A stretch of 64,000 nt of DNA from Rhizobium sp. CCGE531 (GTDB lineage: Bacteria; Pseudomonadota; Alphaproteobacteria; Rhizobiales; Rhizobiaceae): the NCBI RefSeq assembly GCF_003627795.1, contig NZ_CP032684.1, positions 1,713,001 through 1,777,000 of the forward strand, in the 5' to 3' direction. The translations under genes and the position numbers were made by a program. A model generated the notes under the pieces. The model saw nothing but the letters and a program-made list of their open reading frames with translations, was not told where the DNA came from and did not search any database. Positions 33,731 to 44,787 of the stretch are shown one piece after another (the stretch's first letter is position 1; the number at the start of each line of letters is the position of its first letter).

Positions 33731-35749
33731 TTGCCGGCTACGCGCGTTCTCTGGAGCCAGATCATTGTCGTGCTTCTCATCGTGCTGATCACGATCTGGG
33801 CTGCGACGCAGTGGACCGCGTGGCGGCTCGGATTTCAGCCGCGGCTTGGTTCGCCCTGGTTCGAGTTGGCAGGTCTGCCGTTCTATCCCCCGCCGGCTCT
33901 CTTCTGGTGGTGGTATTTCTATGACGCCTATGCGCCGCATGTCTTCCTCGAAGGCGGCGCCATTGCCGCATCTGGTGGCCTGATCGCGGTCGCTGCCGCA
34001 ATCGCCATGTCGATCTGGCGCGCGCGGGAAGCCAAGGAGGTTCACACCTACGGGTCCGCCCGCTGGGCCGAGCGCAATGAAATCGAAAGGGCAGGGCTCT
34101 TGGGCAATGACGGCGTCGTTCTCGGTCGCTATGACGACGCCTATCTGCGCCACGACGGCGCTGAACATGTTCTCTGCTTTGCCCCGACCCGATCAGGCAA
34201 GGGCGTCGGCTTGGTCGTGCCGACGCTCCTGACTTGGCCGGGGTCGGCGATTGTCCACGATATCAAGGGCGAGAACTGGGAACTCACCGCAGGCTTCCGC
34301 GCGCGGCATGGCAGGGTCCTGCTCTTCGATCCGACCAATCCAAACTCGGCCGCCTACAATCCGCTACTGGAAGTTCGCAAAGGCGAATGGGAGGTGAGGG
34401 ACGTCCAGAACGTCGCCGACGTTTTGGTCGATCCGGAAGGCTCGCTCGAGAAGCGGAACCACTGGGAGAAGACGTCTCATTCGCTGCTGGTCGGCGCGAT
34501 CCTGCACGTGCTCTATGCCGAGAAGGACAAGACGCTCGCCGGTGTCGCGGCCTTTCTCTCCGACCCCCGCCGGCCGATCGAGTCGACGTTGGCAGCAATG
34601 ATGACGACGCAGCATCTGGGGGAGAATGGTCCACACCCGGTGATCGCCAGTGCGGCGCGTGAACTCCTCAACAAGTCCGACAATGAGCGCTCCGGTGTGC
34701 TGTCCACGGCCATGTCGTTCCTCGGTCTCTATCGCGATCCGGTGGTCGCCACCGTTACCCGCCGCTGCGACTGGCGGATTACCGACATTGTCGGGGGCGA
34801 ACAGCCGGCAACGCTCTATCTGGTCGTTCCGCCGTCCGATATCTCACGCACTAAACCGCTCGTCCGTCTCGTCCTCAACCAGATCGGTCGACGGCTGACG
34901 GAAGATCTTCACGCGCGAGAAAGTCGGCATCGCATGCTGATGATGCTCGATGAGTTTCCAGCACTCGGCCGCCTCGATTTCTTCGAAAGCGCGCTCGCCT
35001 TCATGGCAGGCTACGGCATCAAGGCGTTTTTGATCGCACAGAGCCTCAATCAGATCGAGAAGGCCTACGGCCCGAACAATTCCGTTCTCGACAACTGCCA
35101 TGTGCGGGTGAGCTTTGCCACCAATGACGAGCGCACCGCCAAGCGCGTGTCCGACTCGCTTGGCACCGCGACCGAGATGCGCGCCATGCAGAATTATGCC
35201 GGCCATCGGCTGGCGCCATGGCTCTCGCATCTGATGGTCTCGCGATCGGAGACGGCGCGCCCGCTGTTGACTCCCGGGGAAGTGATGCAGCTTCCGCCGG
35301 ACGACGAGATCGTCATGGTGGCTGGTATCCCACCGATCCGGACGAGGAAGGCGCGATATTATGAGGATGCTCGGTTGAAGGAGCGTGTCATATCCGCTCC
35401 CCCGAGCGACACGGGCATCGAGAACCCACTGGCGAGGGACGACTGGTCAGACTTAGTCGCACTGACAGGAAAACCCCTAACCGACGATAGCGCTGCTGGC
35501 GCTAAAGCCGTGCATCCCAAATACGGAGACGGAAGCGAGGATGAGGCGAATGCCGGCCTCCGCCGGGAGCCAGGGCTGGAGGCGCATAAGGATATAGCAC
35601 CCGAAGCGACAACGTCATCAGTCAACGAGTTTCATCTGGATCGCGACGAGCCCGAGGGGGATGCGATCTCCGCGCGGATGCTCGCGCGCCGTATGCGCCA
35701 AGTCGCACGCCAAGCCTCCATGGATCCGCATGACGGGGTGGAGCTTTGA
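33731..35749 (+). CDS. traG: Type IV coupling protein TraG (VirD4-like)
   Basis: This 672-residue coupling protein delivers the relaxosome to a type IV secretion channel. Two N-terminal transmembrane segments (about residues 8-25 and 50-95) are followed by Walker A APTRSGKGVGLVVPTLL (about 153) and Walker B RMLMMLDEFPALGRL (about 400). The start appears to be TTG 33731, which aligns with family N-termini (MPATRVLWSQIIVV). It is complete and in frame. The trbB-trbI genes that normally follow are absent. Confidence 0.9.
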   Translation: MPATRVLWSQIIVVLLIVLITIWAATQWTAWRLGFQPRLGSPWFELAGLPFYPPPALFWWWYFYDAYAPHVFLEGGAIAASGGLIAVAAAIAMSIWRAREAKEVHTYGSARWAERNEIERAGLLGNDGVVLGRYDDAYLRHDGAEHVLCFAPTRSGKGVGLVVPTLLTWPGSAIVHDIKGENWELTAGFRARHGRVLLFDPTNPNSAAYNPLLEVRKGEWEVRDVQNVADVLVDPEGSLEKRNHWEKTSHSLLVGAILHVLYAEKDKTLAGVAAFLSDPRRPIESTLAAMMTTQHLGENGPHPVIASAARELLNKSDNERSGVLSTAMSFLGLYRDPVVATVTRRCDWRITDIVGGEQPATLYLVVPPSDISRTKPLVRLVLNQIGRRLTEDLHARESRHRMLMMLDEFPALGRLDFFESALAFMAGYGIKAFLIAQSLNQIEKAYGPNNSVLDNCHVRVSFATNDERTAKRVSDSLGTATEMRAMQNYAGHRLAPWLSHLMVSRSETARPLLTPGEVMQLPPDDEIVMVAGIPPIRTRKARYYEDARLKERVISAPPSDTGIENPLARDDWSDLVALTGKPLTDDSAAGAKAVHPKYGDGSEDEANAGLRREPGLEAHKDIAPEATTSSVNEFHLDRDEPEGDAISARMLARRMRQVARQASMDPHDGVEL

Positions 35750-35750
35750 T

Positions 35751-36173
35751 ATGGCTGTAACCGCCGAAAGAAAACAGCGCCTGTCGGTATACCTGGATCC
35801 GGACTTGAAGCGGCGACTCGCCGACTTCGCCGATCGGCGGGAGCAATCGGCTTCGTTGATTGCGGAAGCCGCCATTGCGTCCTTCCTCTCGCCGGATGCG
35901 GATGAGCGCAGGGAAGCCGTCGTCGTCAAGCGTCTTGATCGCATTGACCGTAACCTTAGGTGCTTGGAACGGGATTTGGAAATAGCCAGCGAGACCTTGG
36001 CGCTGTTCATCCGGTTCTGGTTGAACGCGACAGTCCCCCTGCCTGACGAGGTCCAAGCGGAAGCTCGCGCGAAAGGGGCGCAAAGATACGATCAATTTGT
36101 TCAAGCCCTCGGACGCCGGTTGACGCAAGGCCAGAAGCCGCTTCACCGCGAGGTCTCCCAGGAGATCGATTAA
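35751..36173 (+). CDS. CopG/ribbon-helix-helix regulator of the transfer operon
   Basis: This 140-residue protein has an N-terminal ribbon-helix-helix (KQRLSVYLDPDLKRRLADFADRR), then a helical tail. It starts 1 bp after traG and matches the CopG-type gene that in related elements precedes trbB. Here trbB does not follow. It is probably a local repressor. Confidence 0.8.
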   Translation: MAVTAERKQRLSVYLDPDLKRRLADFADRREQSASLIAEAAIASFLSPDADERREAVVVKRLDRIDRNLRCLERDLEIASETLALFIRFWLNATVPLPDEVQAEARAKGAQRYDQFVQALGRRLTQGQKPLHREVSQEID

Positions 36174-36285
36174 GCTGAGCACGCCAGCATGGAAACTACG
36201 TTTCGCGCATTATCTCGCCACGCAACCACCATCGGCGAAAACCTGCCAACACGATTGGCTGCCGGTCGGTCCCAGGAGCGCACCT

Positions 36286-36612
36286 GTGCCTGAGTTCGAG
36301 AGGGTGAACGAGGCGTCGGATTGGCCGATCACCTTGAACGAGTACAAGGCGCTCTTGCTGGCGTTGACCCAAGACGATGTACCGGTCGAAAAGATCAGGC
36401 CAATCCAGATCCTGACCGGCCGAAGCCCGCGCCTCATCCACAACCGCTACAAGGAGTTGCGCCGTCGTGGCGTGCCAAAGCTCCGGGCTGCGGTTGCTGC
36501 CGGTTCGCCGTCGGGATTCTGGCACATGTCAGGACACCCGGCGGTCCAACAGACCCTGCGCAACCACCACTTCGAGTCGCTCGGTCTCCCCCGTCTCTAT
36601 GTCTCTGTCTAA
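36286..36612 (+). CDS. Hypothetical protein at the right end of the element
   Basis: This 108-residue frame starts at a GTG (36286). The sequence DWPITLNEYKALLLALTQ, then VEKIRPIQILTGRSPRLIHN and KELRRRGVPKL, hints at an HTH-like fold, but no family is recognised. It lies where trbB would begin in complete elements and may be a remnant or an unrelated gene. No strong ribosome-binding site was seen. Confidence 0.4.
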   Translation: MPEFERVNEASDWPITLNEYKALLLALTQDDVPVEKIRPIQILTGRSPRLIHNRYKELRRRGVPKLRAAVAAGSPSGFWHMSGHPAVQQTLRNHHFESLGLPRLYVSV

Positions 36613-36930
36613 GCTTAATCCGGTCGAACAGCCGCGGTACGTGATCCGTATGCCCAGGGGTGTGGGAGGGGCGGCGCCGCGAGGCGTACCCTTATCCCGA
36701 TCCCCGGCCCCATTCCAGCCAAGTCAAATTCTTGGCTCGCCTAACAAATCTGTTGCCCACAGGGTCGTTGGTTGTGATCCCTGTCAAGGTGACGGACATT
36801 GGTTCTTCATGGATGCAGGACCTTTCGGTGTTTCGGTGTGCCAGCCGCTTTACACTTAGACCAATGATGAACGCCACTCGGCCACCTGTCTTAAACCCGA
36901 CGCGCCCGATGAAATGAACCGAACGAAGCA
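36613..36930. other. Gene-free stretch closing the element
   Basis: About 320 bp with no gene. It marks the transition from transfer genes to metabolic genes. No direct repeat matching the radC breakpoint was found by eye. Confidence 0.4.
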
Positions 36931-38343
36931 TCAGCCGATGCGGTAGGGCAGGCGGCCCCGCTTATGGTGTTCGATGACCAACTGGCTCTTATAAGGTGGA
37001 ACAGCGCGGGCGGCGCAGTCGGTGCGCTCGCAGATGCGGCATGAAATGCCGATGGGGTCAAACGCAGCGCGATTGCGTATTTCCATGTTGTCAGCGTAGA
37101 CGAAATGATCCGCGTAGGAAATCTCACAGCCGAGTGCGAGCGCATAGTGTTGGCGGGGCGCCTGAAATCCGTGGCCACCCTTGGTGATTTGGGTTGCGAC
37201 ACAAAGGTATTGTGCCCCGTCAGGGGTCTCGGCAAGCTGGCGGATGATTTGTCCGGGTGCTTCGAAGGCCCGATGCGCGTTCCAGAGCGGGCAAGCCGCG
37301 CCAAAACGGGCGAATTGAAGTTTCGCCGCGCTGTGCCGCTTGGTGATGTTGCCGGCCCGATCAATGCGAGCAAAAAAGATTGGAATTCCCTTGTCACCCG
37401 GGCGCTGCAACGTTGATAGCCTGTGGCACACCTGCTCAAGACTGGCGCCGAATTTTACTGACAGCAAGTCGAGATCGTGACGCACTTCACGTGCGGCTTG
37501 CTTGAATCGACGATAGGGCAGAATAAGCGCGCCGGCGAAATAATTGTGAAGGCCAATTCTGCATATTTCGGTCGCCTGACCCGTGCGAAAGTTGGCAGCG
37601 GCCAAAAGCCGGTCGATCCCTGGCCCCGCCGCGAGCTGCGCGATCTGCAGGGCAATCTGGAAATCCCGCGTTGGCTGAGTGAGATATGGGCTGAGCGTCA
37701 ACACGCGCCGTGCTTCGTCAAAGCTTCGGATCAGATCTTCGTTATCAGCTGTGCGGCTGATGTGAACTTTAAACGCGTTTTCGAGGTGAGAGGATAAAAC
37801 GGTATAGGAGTCCTGCTCGCCAATGCCGATTTCGGCGGCGAGCTTTTCCGCCATCATATCGATTTCATGGATATAATTATCCATGAAATGAAAGTAGTCG
37901 CGGACCTCTTCATATGGCGTCTGCTCGACGGCCGCCGTTACGCGGCCGAGGGTGTCGTCGATGCTCGCCAGGCGCTCGGAATTGTGTCGGTAGGCTTGGT
38001 GCGCGGCAATCAGCGCGTGGGCAATCCCCGGTGCGTTTTGCGCGACAAGCTTCAATTCCTGCAGGTTTGCCCCATAAGCGCTGAACAGCGGATCTGTGAG
38101 CGCCTCGGCTAATGCTGAGAGCAATCGGTCATTTTCCCCGCCGGACAGGTCGGAAAGATCGATCTTGAACTTGTCCGCCAAGGCGAGCAGCACCGCAGCG
38201 GAGACGGGCCTCTGGTTGCTCTCGATCTGATTGAGATAGCTGACCGAAATGCCGAGCCGCTCGGCAAACTGCACCTGGGTCGCGTCGTTGGAAATGCGCA
38301 ATTCGCGCACCCTTCGACCAATATAGAGTTTTCCTGCCGCCAT
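36931..38343 (-). CDS. Short-chain fatty acyl transcriptional regulator (ScfR/PccR type)
   Basis: This 470-residue regulator has an N-terminal XRE HTH (GRRVRELRISNDATQVQFAE, LGISVSYLNQIESNQRP), a central IrrE-like metallopeptidase-fold region (VKFGASLEQVCHRLSTL), and a C-terminal Cys-rich acyl-sensing domain (GISCRICERTDCAARAVPP). PccR of Rhodobacter is of this kind and controls propionyl-CoA assimilation in response to acyl-CoA. It is divergent from pccB, with 118 bp between them, so regulation of pccBA is very likely, and autoregulation possible. Confidence 0.85.
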   Translation of the reverse strand: MAAGKLYIGRRVRELRISNDATQVQFAERLGISVSYLNQIESNQRPVSAAVLLALADKFKIDLSDLSGGENDRLLSALAEALTDPLFSAYGANLQELKLVAQNAPGIAHALIAAHQAYRHNSERLASIDDTLGRVTAAVEQTPYEEVRDYFHFMDNYIHEIDMMAEKLAAEIGIGEQDSYTVLSSHLENAFKVHISRTADNEDLIRSFDEARRVLTLSPYLTQPTRDFQIALQIAQLAAGPGIDRLLAAANFRTGQATEICRIGLHNYFAGALILPYRRFKQAAREVRHDLDLLSVKFGASLEQVCHRLSTLQRPGDKGIPIFFARIDRAGNITKRHSAAKLQFARFGAACPLWNAHRAFEAPGQIIRQLAETPDGAQYLCVATQITKGGHGFQAPRQHYALALGCEISYADHFVYADNMEIRNRAAFDPIGISCRICERTDCAARAVPPYKSQLVIEHHKRGRLPYRIG

Positions 38344-38440
38344 TTCACAATTTCACAAAAAGCAAGTCAAGTTTTTGTGGTTTGCACATGTTCACACCTT
38401 CCGCGGTTTTGCAAGTGAACATCTCACGGTAAATGCGTGA
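38342..38440. promoter_or_regulatory. Divergent control region between scfR and pccB
   Basis: It contains a tandem repeat TTTCACAA-TTTCACAA (about 38343-38358) and two TTTGCA-led segments, TTTGCACATGTTCAC and TTTGCAAGTGAAC. A related regulator, PccR of Rhodobacter, uses TTTGCAAA-type repeats. These are candidate operators, not proven. Confidence 0.4.
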
Positions 38441-38461
38441 GGAGGATCAAGGGGCGAGACA

Positions 38462-39994
38462 ATGCGCGAAATACTGGATCAACTCGAAATACGCCGACAG
38501 GCGGCCCGGCTCGGGGGTGGGGAAACTCGAATTGCGAGCCAGCATTCGAAGGGCAAGCTGACGGCGCGGGAACGTCTCGATGTGCTCCTCGATGAGGGGT
38601 CGTTCGAGGAATACGACATGTACGTCACCCACCGCACCACCGATTTCGGCATGGCCGACAACAAGGTACCCGGCGATGGCGTCGTGACCGGCTGGGGCAC
38701 GATCAATGGCCGGCTGGTTTACGTGTTCTCGCAGGATTTCACCGTCCTTGGCGGATCGCTATCCGAGACGCACGCGCAGAAGATGTGCAAGATCATGGAT
38801 ATGGCGGCCCGCAACGGCGCGCCGGTGATCGGCCTCAACGATTCCGGCGGCGCCCGCATCCAGGAAGGTGTCGCCTCGCTCGCCGGCTATGCCGAAGTCT
38901 TCCGCCGCAATGCCGAGGTCTCCGGCGTCATCCCGCAGATCTCGGTGATCATGGGACCGTGCGCCGGCGGCGCCGTCTATTCGCCCGCAATGACCGACTT
39001 TACTTTCATGGTGCGGGATTCGTCCTACATGTTCGTCACCGGTCCTGATGTGGTCAAGACGGTCACCAACGAGATCGTCACCGCCGAAGACCTCGGCGGC
39101 GCCAAGACCCACACGACCAAATCCTCGGTCGCCGACGGCGCTTTCGACAATGATATCGAGGCGCTGCTTCGTATCCGCGACTTGTTCGACTACCTGCCGC
39201 TCAACAATCGCGACAAGCCGCCCGTCCGACCGTTCTTCGACGACCCGGCAAGGCTGGAGGTGCGCCTCGACAGCTTGATCCCCGATAGCGCCAACAAGCC
39301 CTACGACATGCGCGAGTTGATACTGGCGATCGCCGACGAAGGCGATTTCTACGAGATCTCGGAAGGTTTTGCCCGCAACATCCTCACCGGCTTCATCCGC
39401 ATCGAGGGAGAGACGGTCGGGGTCGTCGCCAACCAGCCGATGGTGCTGGCCGGCTGCCTCGACATCGATTCCTCGCGCAAGGGCGCAAAGTTCGTGCGCT
39501 TCTGCGATGCTTTCAACATCCCGATCCTGACGCTGGTCGACGTCCCCGGCTTTCTGCCCGGTACAGCGCAGGAATATAACGGCATCATCAAGCATGGCGC
39601 CAAGCTGCTCTTCGCCTATTCGCAAGCCACGGTGCCGATGGTGACGCTGATCACCCGCAAGGCCTATGGCGGCGCCTATGACGTCATGGCCTCGAAACAT
39701 ATCGGCGCCGACGTCAACTACGCCTGGCCGACCGCCGAGATTGCCGTCATGGGCGCCAAAGGCGCCGCGGAAATCCTCTACCGGTCCGAACTCAAGGACG
39801 CCGAGAAGATCGCCGCCCGCACCAGGGAGTATGAGGATCGCTTCGCCAACCCGTTCGTGGCCGCCGAACGTGGCTTCATCGACGAGGTGATCATGCCGCA
39901 TTCCTCGCGCAAACGTATCGCCCGTGCCTTCGCCATGCTGCGCTCGAAGAAGCAGGAAAGCCACTGGCGCAAACACGACACGATACCGCTGTGA
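38462..39994 (+). CDS. pccB: Propionyl-CoA carboxylase beta chain
   Basis: This 510-residue carboxyltransferase subunit moves CO2 from carboxybiotin to propionyl-CoA to make methylmalonyl-CoA. It has the two crotonase-like halves with [14 protein letters not shown] (about residue 120) and [23 protein letters not shown] (about 360). AGGAGGATC precedes ATG 38462. It is the first gene of the plus-strand cluster with pccA, scpA and mce. Confidence 0.95.
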   Translation: MREILDQLEIRRQAARLGGGETRIASQHSKGKLTARERLDVLLDEGSFEEYDMYVTHRTTDFGMADNKVPGDGVVTGWGTINGRLVYVFSQDFTVLGGSLSETHAQKMCKIMDMAARNGAPVIGLNDSGGARIQEGVASLAGYAEVFRRNAEVSGVIPQISVIMGPCAGGAVYSPAMTDFTFMVRDSSYMFVTGPDVVKTVTNEIVTAEDLGGAKTHTTKSSVADGAFDNDIEALLRIRDLFDYLPLNNRDKPPVRPFFDDPARLEVRLDSLIPDSANKPYDMRELILAIADEGDFYEISEGFARNILTGFIRIEGETVGVVANQPMVLAGCLDIDSSRKGAKFVRFCDAFNIPILTLVDVPGFLPGTAQEYNGIIKHGAKLLFAYSQATVPMVTLITRKAYGGAYDVMASKHIGADVNYAWPTAEIAVMGAKGAAEILYRSELKDAEKIAARTREYEDRFANPFVAAERGFIDEVIMPHSSRKRIARAFAMLRSKKQESHWRKHDTIPL

Positions 39995-40099
39995 GGATGC
40001 CGTGCGTCGTCAACGTGCCGGAGAGCCTCAATCGCGCTCGCCTCAAATGGAAGCACAATGAAGCTTCACAGACTTTCCTGATTGAAGATTAGGCCAAAA

Positions 40100-42103
40100 A
40101 TGATCACGAAAATCCTGATTGCCAACCGAGGCGAGATCGCCTGTCGCGTTATCCGCACGGCCCGCGCCCTGGGCATCAAGACGGTCGCCGTCTATTCAGA
40201 CGCCGACCGCGAGGCCATGCATGTGAAGCTTGCCGACGAGGCGGTGCATATCGGTGCTGCCCCCTCGGCCCAATCCTATCTGGTGATTGACAGGATCATC
40301 GAGGCGGTCAAGGAAACCGGGGCGGATGCCGTGCATCCAGGCTATGGCTTCCTCTCGGAAAATCGCAACTTTGCCGAACGGTTGAAGCAGGAAGGCGTTA
40401 CCTTCATCGGTCCGCCGGTCGGCGCTATCGAGGCGATGGGTGACAAGATCACCTCGAAGAAGATTGCAGCCGAAGCGGGTGTCTCCACCGTGCCGGGCTA
40501 CATGGGCCTGATCGCCGATGCCGAACGGGCTGTGAAGATTTCAGCCGAGATCGGCTATCCCGTGATGATCAAGGCGTCTGCGGGCGGCGGCGGTAAGGGC
40601 ATGCGCATTGCATGGAGCGATCAGGAGGCCCGCGAGGGCTTTTCCGCCTCCAAGAACGAGGCGAAGAGCTCCTTCGGCGACGATCGCATCTTCATCGAAA
40701 AATTCGTCGACCAGCCGCGCCATATCGAAATCCAGGTTCTGGGCGACCAGCATGGCAACGTGATCTATTTGGGAGAGCGCGAGTGCTCGATCCAGCGCCG
40801 CAACCAGAAGGTCATCGAGGAGGCACCGTCGTCCTTCCTCGACGAAGCGACCCGAAGGGCCATGGGCGAACAGGCGGTGCAGCTTGCCAAGGCCGTCGGT
40901 TATTTCTCCGCCGGCACGGTGGAGTTCATCGTTGACGGCAGAAGGAATTTTTATTTCCTCGAAATGAACACCCGCCTGCAGGTTGAGCATCCGGTCACCG
41001 AGCTCATCACCGACATCGATTTGGTCGAGCAGATGATCCGCGTCGCCAATGGCGAGGTGCTGTCGATCCGGCAGGAGGACGTCGTCCTTAACGGCTGGGC
41101 GATGGAAAGCCGCCTTTATGCAGAGGATCCCTATCGCGGCTTTCTGCCGTCGATCGGCCGGCTGACCCGCTACCGCCCACCGGCGGAGGGCCACCAGCCG
41201 GACGGCACTATCGTCCGCAACGATACCGGCGTTTGCGAGGGAGGCGAGATCTCGATGTATTACGATCCGATGATCGCAAAGCTCTGCACCTGGGCCCTGG
41301 GCCGCAGTCAAGCGATCGACGCAATGGCAACGGCGCTCGATCGGTTCGAGGTCGAGGGGATCTGCCACAACCTCCCCTTCCTATCGGCCGTCATGGCCCA
41401 TCCGCGCTTCCAGTCCGGCAACATTACCACGGCCTTCATCGGCGAGGAGTGGCCGGACGGTTTTGCAGGCGTTTCACCGAACAACGATCAGGCGCGACTG
41501 CTCGCCTCCGTTGCTACCTATGTTCACTTGGTCGAAGAAAACCGCCGCACCAAAATCTCCGGAACGCTCGCCAATCACACCCGAAAGCTCGGCGAGGACT
41601 TCGTCGCCGTCGGTGGCGATCAGTCCTGGCCGCAGAGGGTGGCCGATGAAGGCCGCGTCATCAACATCGCCTATGGCGACGGCATCAACCACACGGTCGA
41701 AAGCGACTGGCAACCGGGCGCGACTCTCTCCGCCTTTGTGATCAACGGCCAGCGGCTCAGCATAAAAGTAGCGCGCGTTAGCACCGGCTGGCGCTTGCGC
41801 TTCGGTGGTGTGGACATGGTCCACCACGTGATGACGCCGCGCATTTTCGAACTCGCGCAGTATATGCCGGTGAAGCAACCGGCCGATACGTCAAAGCAAC
41901 TTCTTTGCCCGATGCCGGGCGTCATCACCCAGGTGCTGGTCAGCGAAGGGGATACGGTCGAAGCCGGTCAGCCGCTTGCCACCGTCGAGGCAATGAAGAT
42001 GGAGAACATGCTGAAGGCGGAGAGGAAATCCAAGGTGAAGGCTATCAAGGCCGAAGTGGGCAAAAGCCTCGCGGTCGACGAAGTGATCATGGAGTTCGAG
42101 TGA
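40100..42103 (+). CDS. pccA: Propionyl-CoA carboxylase alpha chain (biotin carboxylase + BCCP)
   Basis: This 667-residue subunit has a biotin carboxylase domain ([17 protein letters not shown] at the start; [12 protein letters not shown] near 170; [13 protein letters not shown] near 290) and a C-terminal biotinyl domain whose Lys sits in [10 protein letters not shown] (about residue 633). ATG 40100 matches the family start. Gene order pccB-pccA is usual. Biotin for this enzyme is made by the bio genes downstream. Confidence 0.95.
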   Translation: MITKILIANRGEIACRVIRTARALGIKTVAVYSDADREAMHVKLADEAVHIGAAPSAQSYLVIDRIIEAVKETGADAVHPGYGFLSENRNFAERLKQEGVTFIGPPVGAIEAMGDKITSKKIAAEAGVSTVPGYMGLIADAERAVKISAEIGYPVMIKASAGGGGKGMRIAWSDQEAREGFSASKNEAKSSFGDDRIFIEKFVDQPRHIEIQVLGDQHGNVIYLGERECSIQRRNQKVIEEAPSSFLDEATRRAMGEQAVQLAKAVGYFSAGTVEFIVDGRRNFYFLEMNTRLQVEHPVTELITDIDLVEQMIRVANGEVLSIRQEDVVLNGWAMESRLYAEDPYRGFLPSIGRLTRYRPPAEGHQPDGTIVRNDTGVCEGGEISMYYDPMIAKLCTWALGRSQAIDAMATALDRFEVEGICHNLPFLSAVMAHPRFQSGNITTAFIGEEWPDGFAGVSPNNDQARLLASVATYVHLVEENRRTKISGTLANHTRKLGEDFVAVGGDQSWPQRVADEGRVINIAYGDGINHTVESDWQPGATLSAFVINGQRLSIKVARVSTGWRLRFGGVDMVHHVMTPRIFELAQYMPVKQPADTSKQLLCPMPGVITQVLVSEGDTVEAGQPLATVEAMKMENMLKAERKSKVKAIKAEVGKSLAVDEVIMEFE

Positions 42104-42185
42104 CACCGGCACACGTTGTCGAGCAACTACACAGATCCTGCCGTCGACGGACTGGGACCCGCCAACTTCGAAAGGGAGACATTCA

Positions 42186-44327
42186 ATGACCCAGAAAAGA
42201 CCCTCTGCCGACTGGGAAAAGCTCGCCGAGAAGGAACTCAGGACCTCGCCCGATGGCCTTATCTGGCAGACGCCAGAGGGCATCGCCGTCAAGCCGCTAT
42301 ATACGGAAAAGGATACGGCGAACCTTGCCCATCTCGGTTCGCTGCCAGGGCTCTCGCCGTTCACACGCGGGCCACGCGCCACCATGTACGCGGGCCGTCC
42401 CTGGACCATCCGGCAATATGCCGGCTTCTCGACCGCCGAGGAATCCAACGCCTTTTACCGCAAGGCGCTCGCCGCCGGCCAGAAGGGCCTGTCGGTCGCC
42501 TTCGACCTCGCCACGCATCGAGGCTACGACAGCGACCACCCGCGGGTCACCGGCGATGTCGGCAAAGCGGGCGTGGCGATCGACTCAGTCGAGGACATGA
42601 AGATCCTGTTTGAAAAAATCCCGCTGCAGGACATGTCGGTGTCGATGACGATGAATGGCGCGGTCATCCCGATCCTCGCCAATTTCATCGTCGCCGGCGA
42701 GGAGCAGGGCGTGTCGCGTGCCGAACTCTCCGGCACGATCCAGAACGACATCCTCAAGGAGTTCATGGTTCGGAACACCTATATCTATCCGCCGGAAGCG
42801 TCGATGCGGATCGTCGCCGACATCATCGAATACACCTCGAAGGAAATGCCGAAGTTCAATTCGATCTCGATCTCCGGCTACCACATGCAGGAGGCCGGCG
42901 CGACGCTGGTGCAGGAACTCGCCTTCACGCTCGCCGACGGCCGCGAATATGTCCGCGCCGCGATCGCCAAGGGCCTCGATGTCGACGATTTCGCCGGTCG
43001 ACTTTCCTTCTTCTTCGCCATCGGCATGAATTTCTTTATGGAGGCCGCCAAGCTGCGCGCCGCGCGGTTCCTCTGGTCGCGGATCATGGAGGAGTTTTCG
43101 CCGAAGAAGGTCCCGTCCTCGATGCTGCGCACCCATTGCCAGACGTCCGGTGTGTCGCTGCAGGAGCAGGATCCCTACAACAATATCGTCCGCACCGCCT
43201 ATGAGGCGCTGTCGGCCGCACTCGGCGGCACGCAGTCGCTGCACACCAACTCCTTCGATGAGGCGATCGCGCTGCCGACGGAGTTTTCCGCCCGCATCGC
43301 CCGCAACACCCAGCTCATCCTTCAGCATGAGACCGGCGTCACCAAAGTCGTCGATCCCCTGGCGGGCTCCTATTATGTCGAGAGCCTGACTGCCGAACTT
43401 GCCGAAAAGGCCTGGGCGCTGATCGAGGAAGTTGAGGAACTGGGCGGCATGACCAGGGCCATCGACACCGGCCTGCCGAAGCGACTGATCGAAGAGGCCG
43501 CAACGCGCAGACAGGCTGCCGTCGACCGCGGCGATGAAGTGATCGTCGGCGTCAACAAGTACCGGCTGGCGGAAGAGGATCAGATCGAGACTCTCGACAT
43601 CGACAACAATGCGGTGCGCGACGCGCAAATCAGACGGCTTGAGAAAATCCGCCAGACCCGTAATCCTCAGAAATGGGCGGCAGCGCTTGAGGGCTTGAAG
43701 GAGGTTGCGCGCACCCGTCAGGGAAATCTTTTGGCCGCCGCAGTCGAGGCAGCGAGGGCGCGCGCGAGCGTCGGGGAGGTCTCGGACGCCATGCGCGAGG
43801 CCTTTGGCGATCACTCGGCAGTGCCTGAAGTCGTCGCTGACGTCTATGGCCCGGCGAGCGAGAACGATCCGGAATATCAGACCCTGAAAGGCCGGGTGTC
43901 TGAACATATCCGCAAATCGGGGCGTCGACCGAAAGTTCTCGTCGCCAAGCTCGGACAGGACGGGCACGACAGGGGAGCCAAGGTGATTGCCTCGGCTTTC
44001 GGAGATATCGGTTTTGATGTCGTGGCGGGCCCGCTTTTCCAGACTCCCGATGAGGCGGCCGATCTAGCGATCGAGAACAAGGTCGATGTCATCGGTGTCT
44101 CATCGCTCGCCGCTGGACACAAGACACTGATGCCTCAACTTGTTGCTCTCTTGAAGAGGAAGGGTGCCGACCATGTCATAGTCGTTTGCGGCGGCGTCAT
44201 TCCCCGCAAGGACTACGAGTTCTTGTACGAGCACGGTGTAGCCGCGGTGTTCGGGCCCGGCACAAATGTCGTCGATGCGGCCCGCGCGGTGCTCGATCTG
44301 ACAGAGGGAAGGCTGCGCAATGCATGA
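42186..44327 (+). CDS. scpA: Methylmalonyl-CoA mutase
   Basis: This 713-residue, single-chain B12-dependent mutase converts methylmalonyl-CoA to succinyl-CoA. The N-terminal catalytic barrel ([20 protein letters not shown]) is followed by the C-terminal cobalamin domain with the [12 protein letters not shown] motif (the DxHxxG His ligand; about residue 600). Its stop overlaps the start of mce by 8 bp, so the two are coupled. Confidence 0.95.
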   Translation: MTQKRPSADWEKLAEKELRTSPDGLIWQTPEGIAVKPLYTEKDTANLAHLGSLPGLSPFTRGPRATMYAGRPWTIRQYAGFSTAEESNAFYRKALAAGQKGLSVAFDLATHRGYDSDHPRVTGDVGKAGVAIDSVEDMKILFEKIPLQDMSVSMTMNGAVIPILANFIVAGEEQGVSRAELSGTIQNDILKEFMVRNTYIYPPEASMRIVADIIEYTSKEMPKFNSISISGYHMQEAGATLVQELAFTLADGREYVRAAIAKGLDVDDFAGRLSFFFAIGMNFFMEAAKLRAARFLWSRIMEEFSPKKVPSSMLRTHCQTSGVSLQEQDPYNNIVRTAYEALSAALGGTQSLHTNSFDEAIALPTEFSARIARNTQLILQHETGVTKVVDPLAGSYYVESLTAELAEKAWALIEEVEELGGMTRAIDTGLPKRLIEEAATRRQAAVDRGDEVIVGVNKYRLAEEDQIETLDIDNNAVRDAQIRRLEKIRQTRNPQKWAAALEGLKEVARTRQGNLLAAAVEAARARASVGEVSDAMREAFGDHSAVPEVVADVYGPASENDPEYQTLKGRVSEHIRKSGRRPKVLVAKLGQDGHDRGAKVIASAFGDIGFDVVAGPLFQTPDEAADLAIENKVDVIGVSSLAAGHKTLMPQLVALLKRKGADHVIVVCGGVIPRKDYEFLYEHGVAAVFGPGTNVVDAARAVLDLTEGRLRNA

Positions 44328-44736
44328 CATCCTGACATGGGTTAATCACATCGCCCTAGCGGTGCCTGATCTCGAAGCTACCGCCGCGCGCTATCGCGAT
44401 AGCTTCGCCGCCACGGTCTCCGAGCCACAAGCCCTACCAGAACATGGTGTCACCGTCGCCTTCGTGGCGATTGCCAACACGAAAATCGAACTTCTCGAGC
44501 CCTTGGGCGAGAATTCGCCGATATCGTCGTTCCTCGCCAAAAACCCGGACGGCGGCATGCACCATATCTGCTACGAAGTCCCAGACCTTCTCGCCGCCCG
44601 CGACCACCTCAAAGCAGCCGGCGCGCGGGTGCTGGGCGACGGCAATCCCAAGATAGGTGCCCATGGCAAGCCTGTGCTGTTTCTGCATCCAAAGGACTTC
44701 TTCGGCACGCTGATCGAGCTGGAAGAGGTCAATTAA
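44320..44736 (+). CDS. mce: Methylmalonyl-CoA epimerase
   Basis: This 138-residue VOC-fold epimerase interconverts the (S) and (R) forms of methylmalonyl-CoA. Its motifs are [19 protein letters not shown], then [13 protein letters not shown] with metal His residues and [16 protein letters not shown] at the end with the metal Glu. It completes the propionyl-CoA to succinyl-CoA route encoded just upstream. Confidence 0.9.
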   Translation: MHDILTWVNHIALAVPDLEATAARYRDSFAATVSEPQALPEHGVTVAFVAIANTKIELLEPLGENSPISSFLAKNPDGGMHHICYEVPDLLAARDHLKAAGARVLGDGNPKIGAHGKPVLFLHPKDFFGTLIELEEVN

Positions 44737-44787
44737 TCCGGCAGCTACAGGCACATTTATCATCGCAATAGTGAGGAGTGATCGACG

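Noticed and set aside
44737..44787. BioR operator before bioB
   Set aside because: No TTATCTATAA-like palindrome was found in the mce-bioB gap; only a weak TTATCATC sequence.
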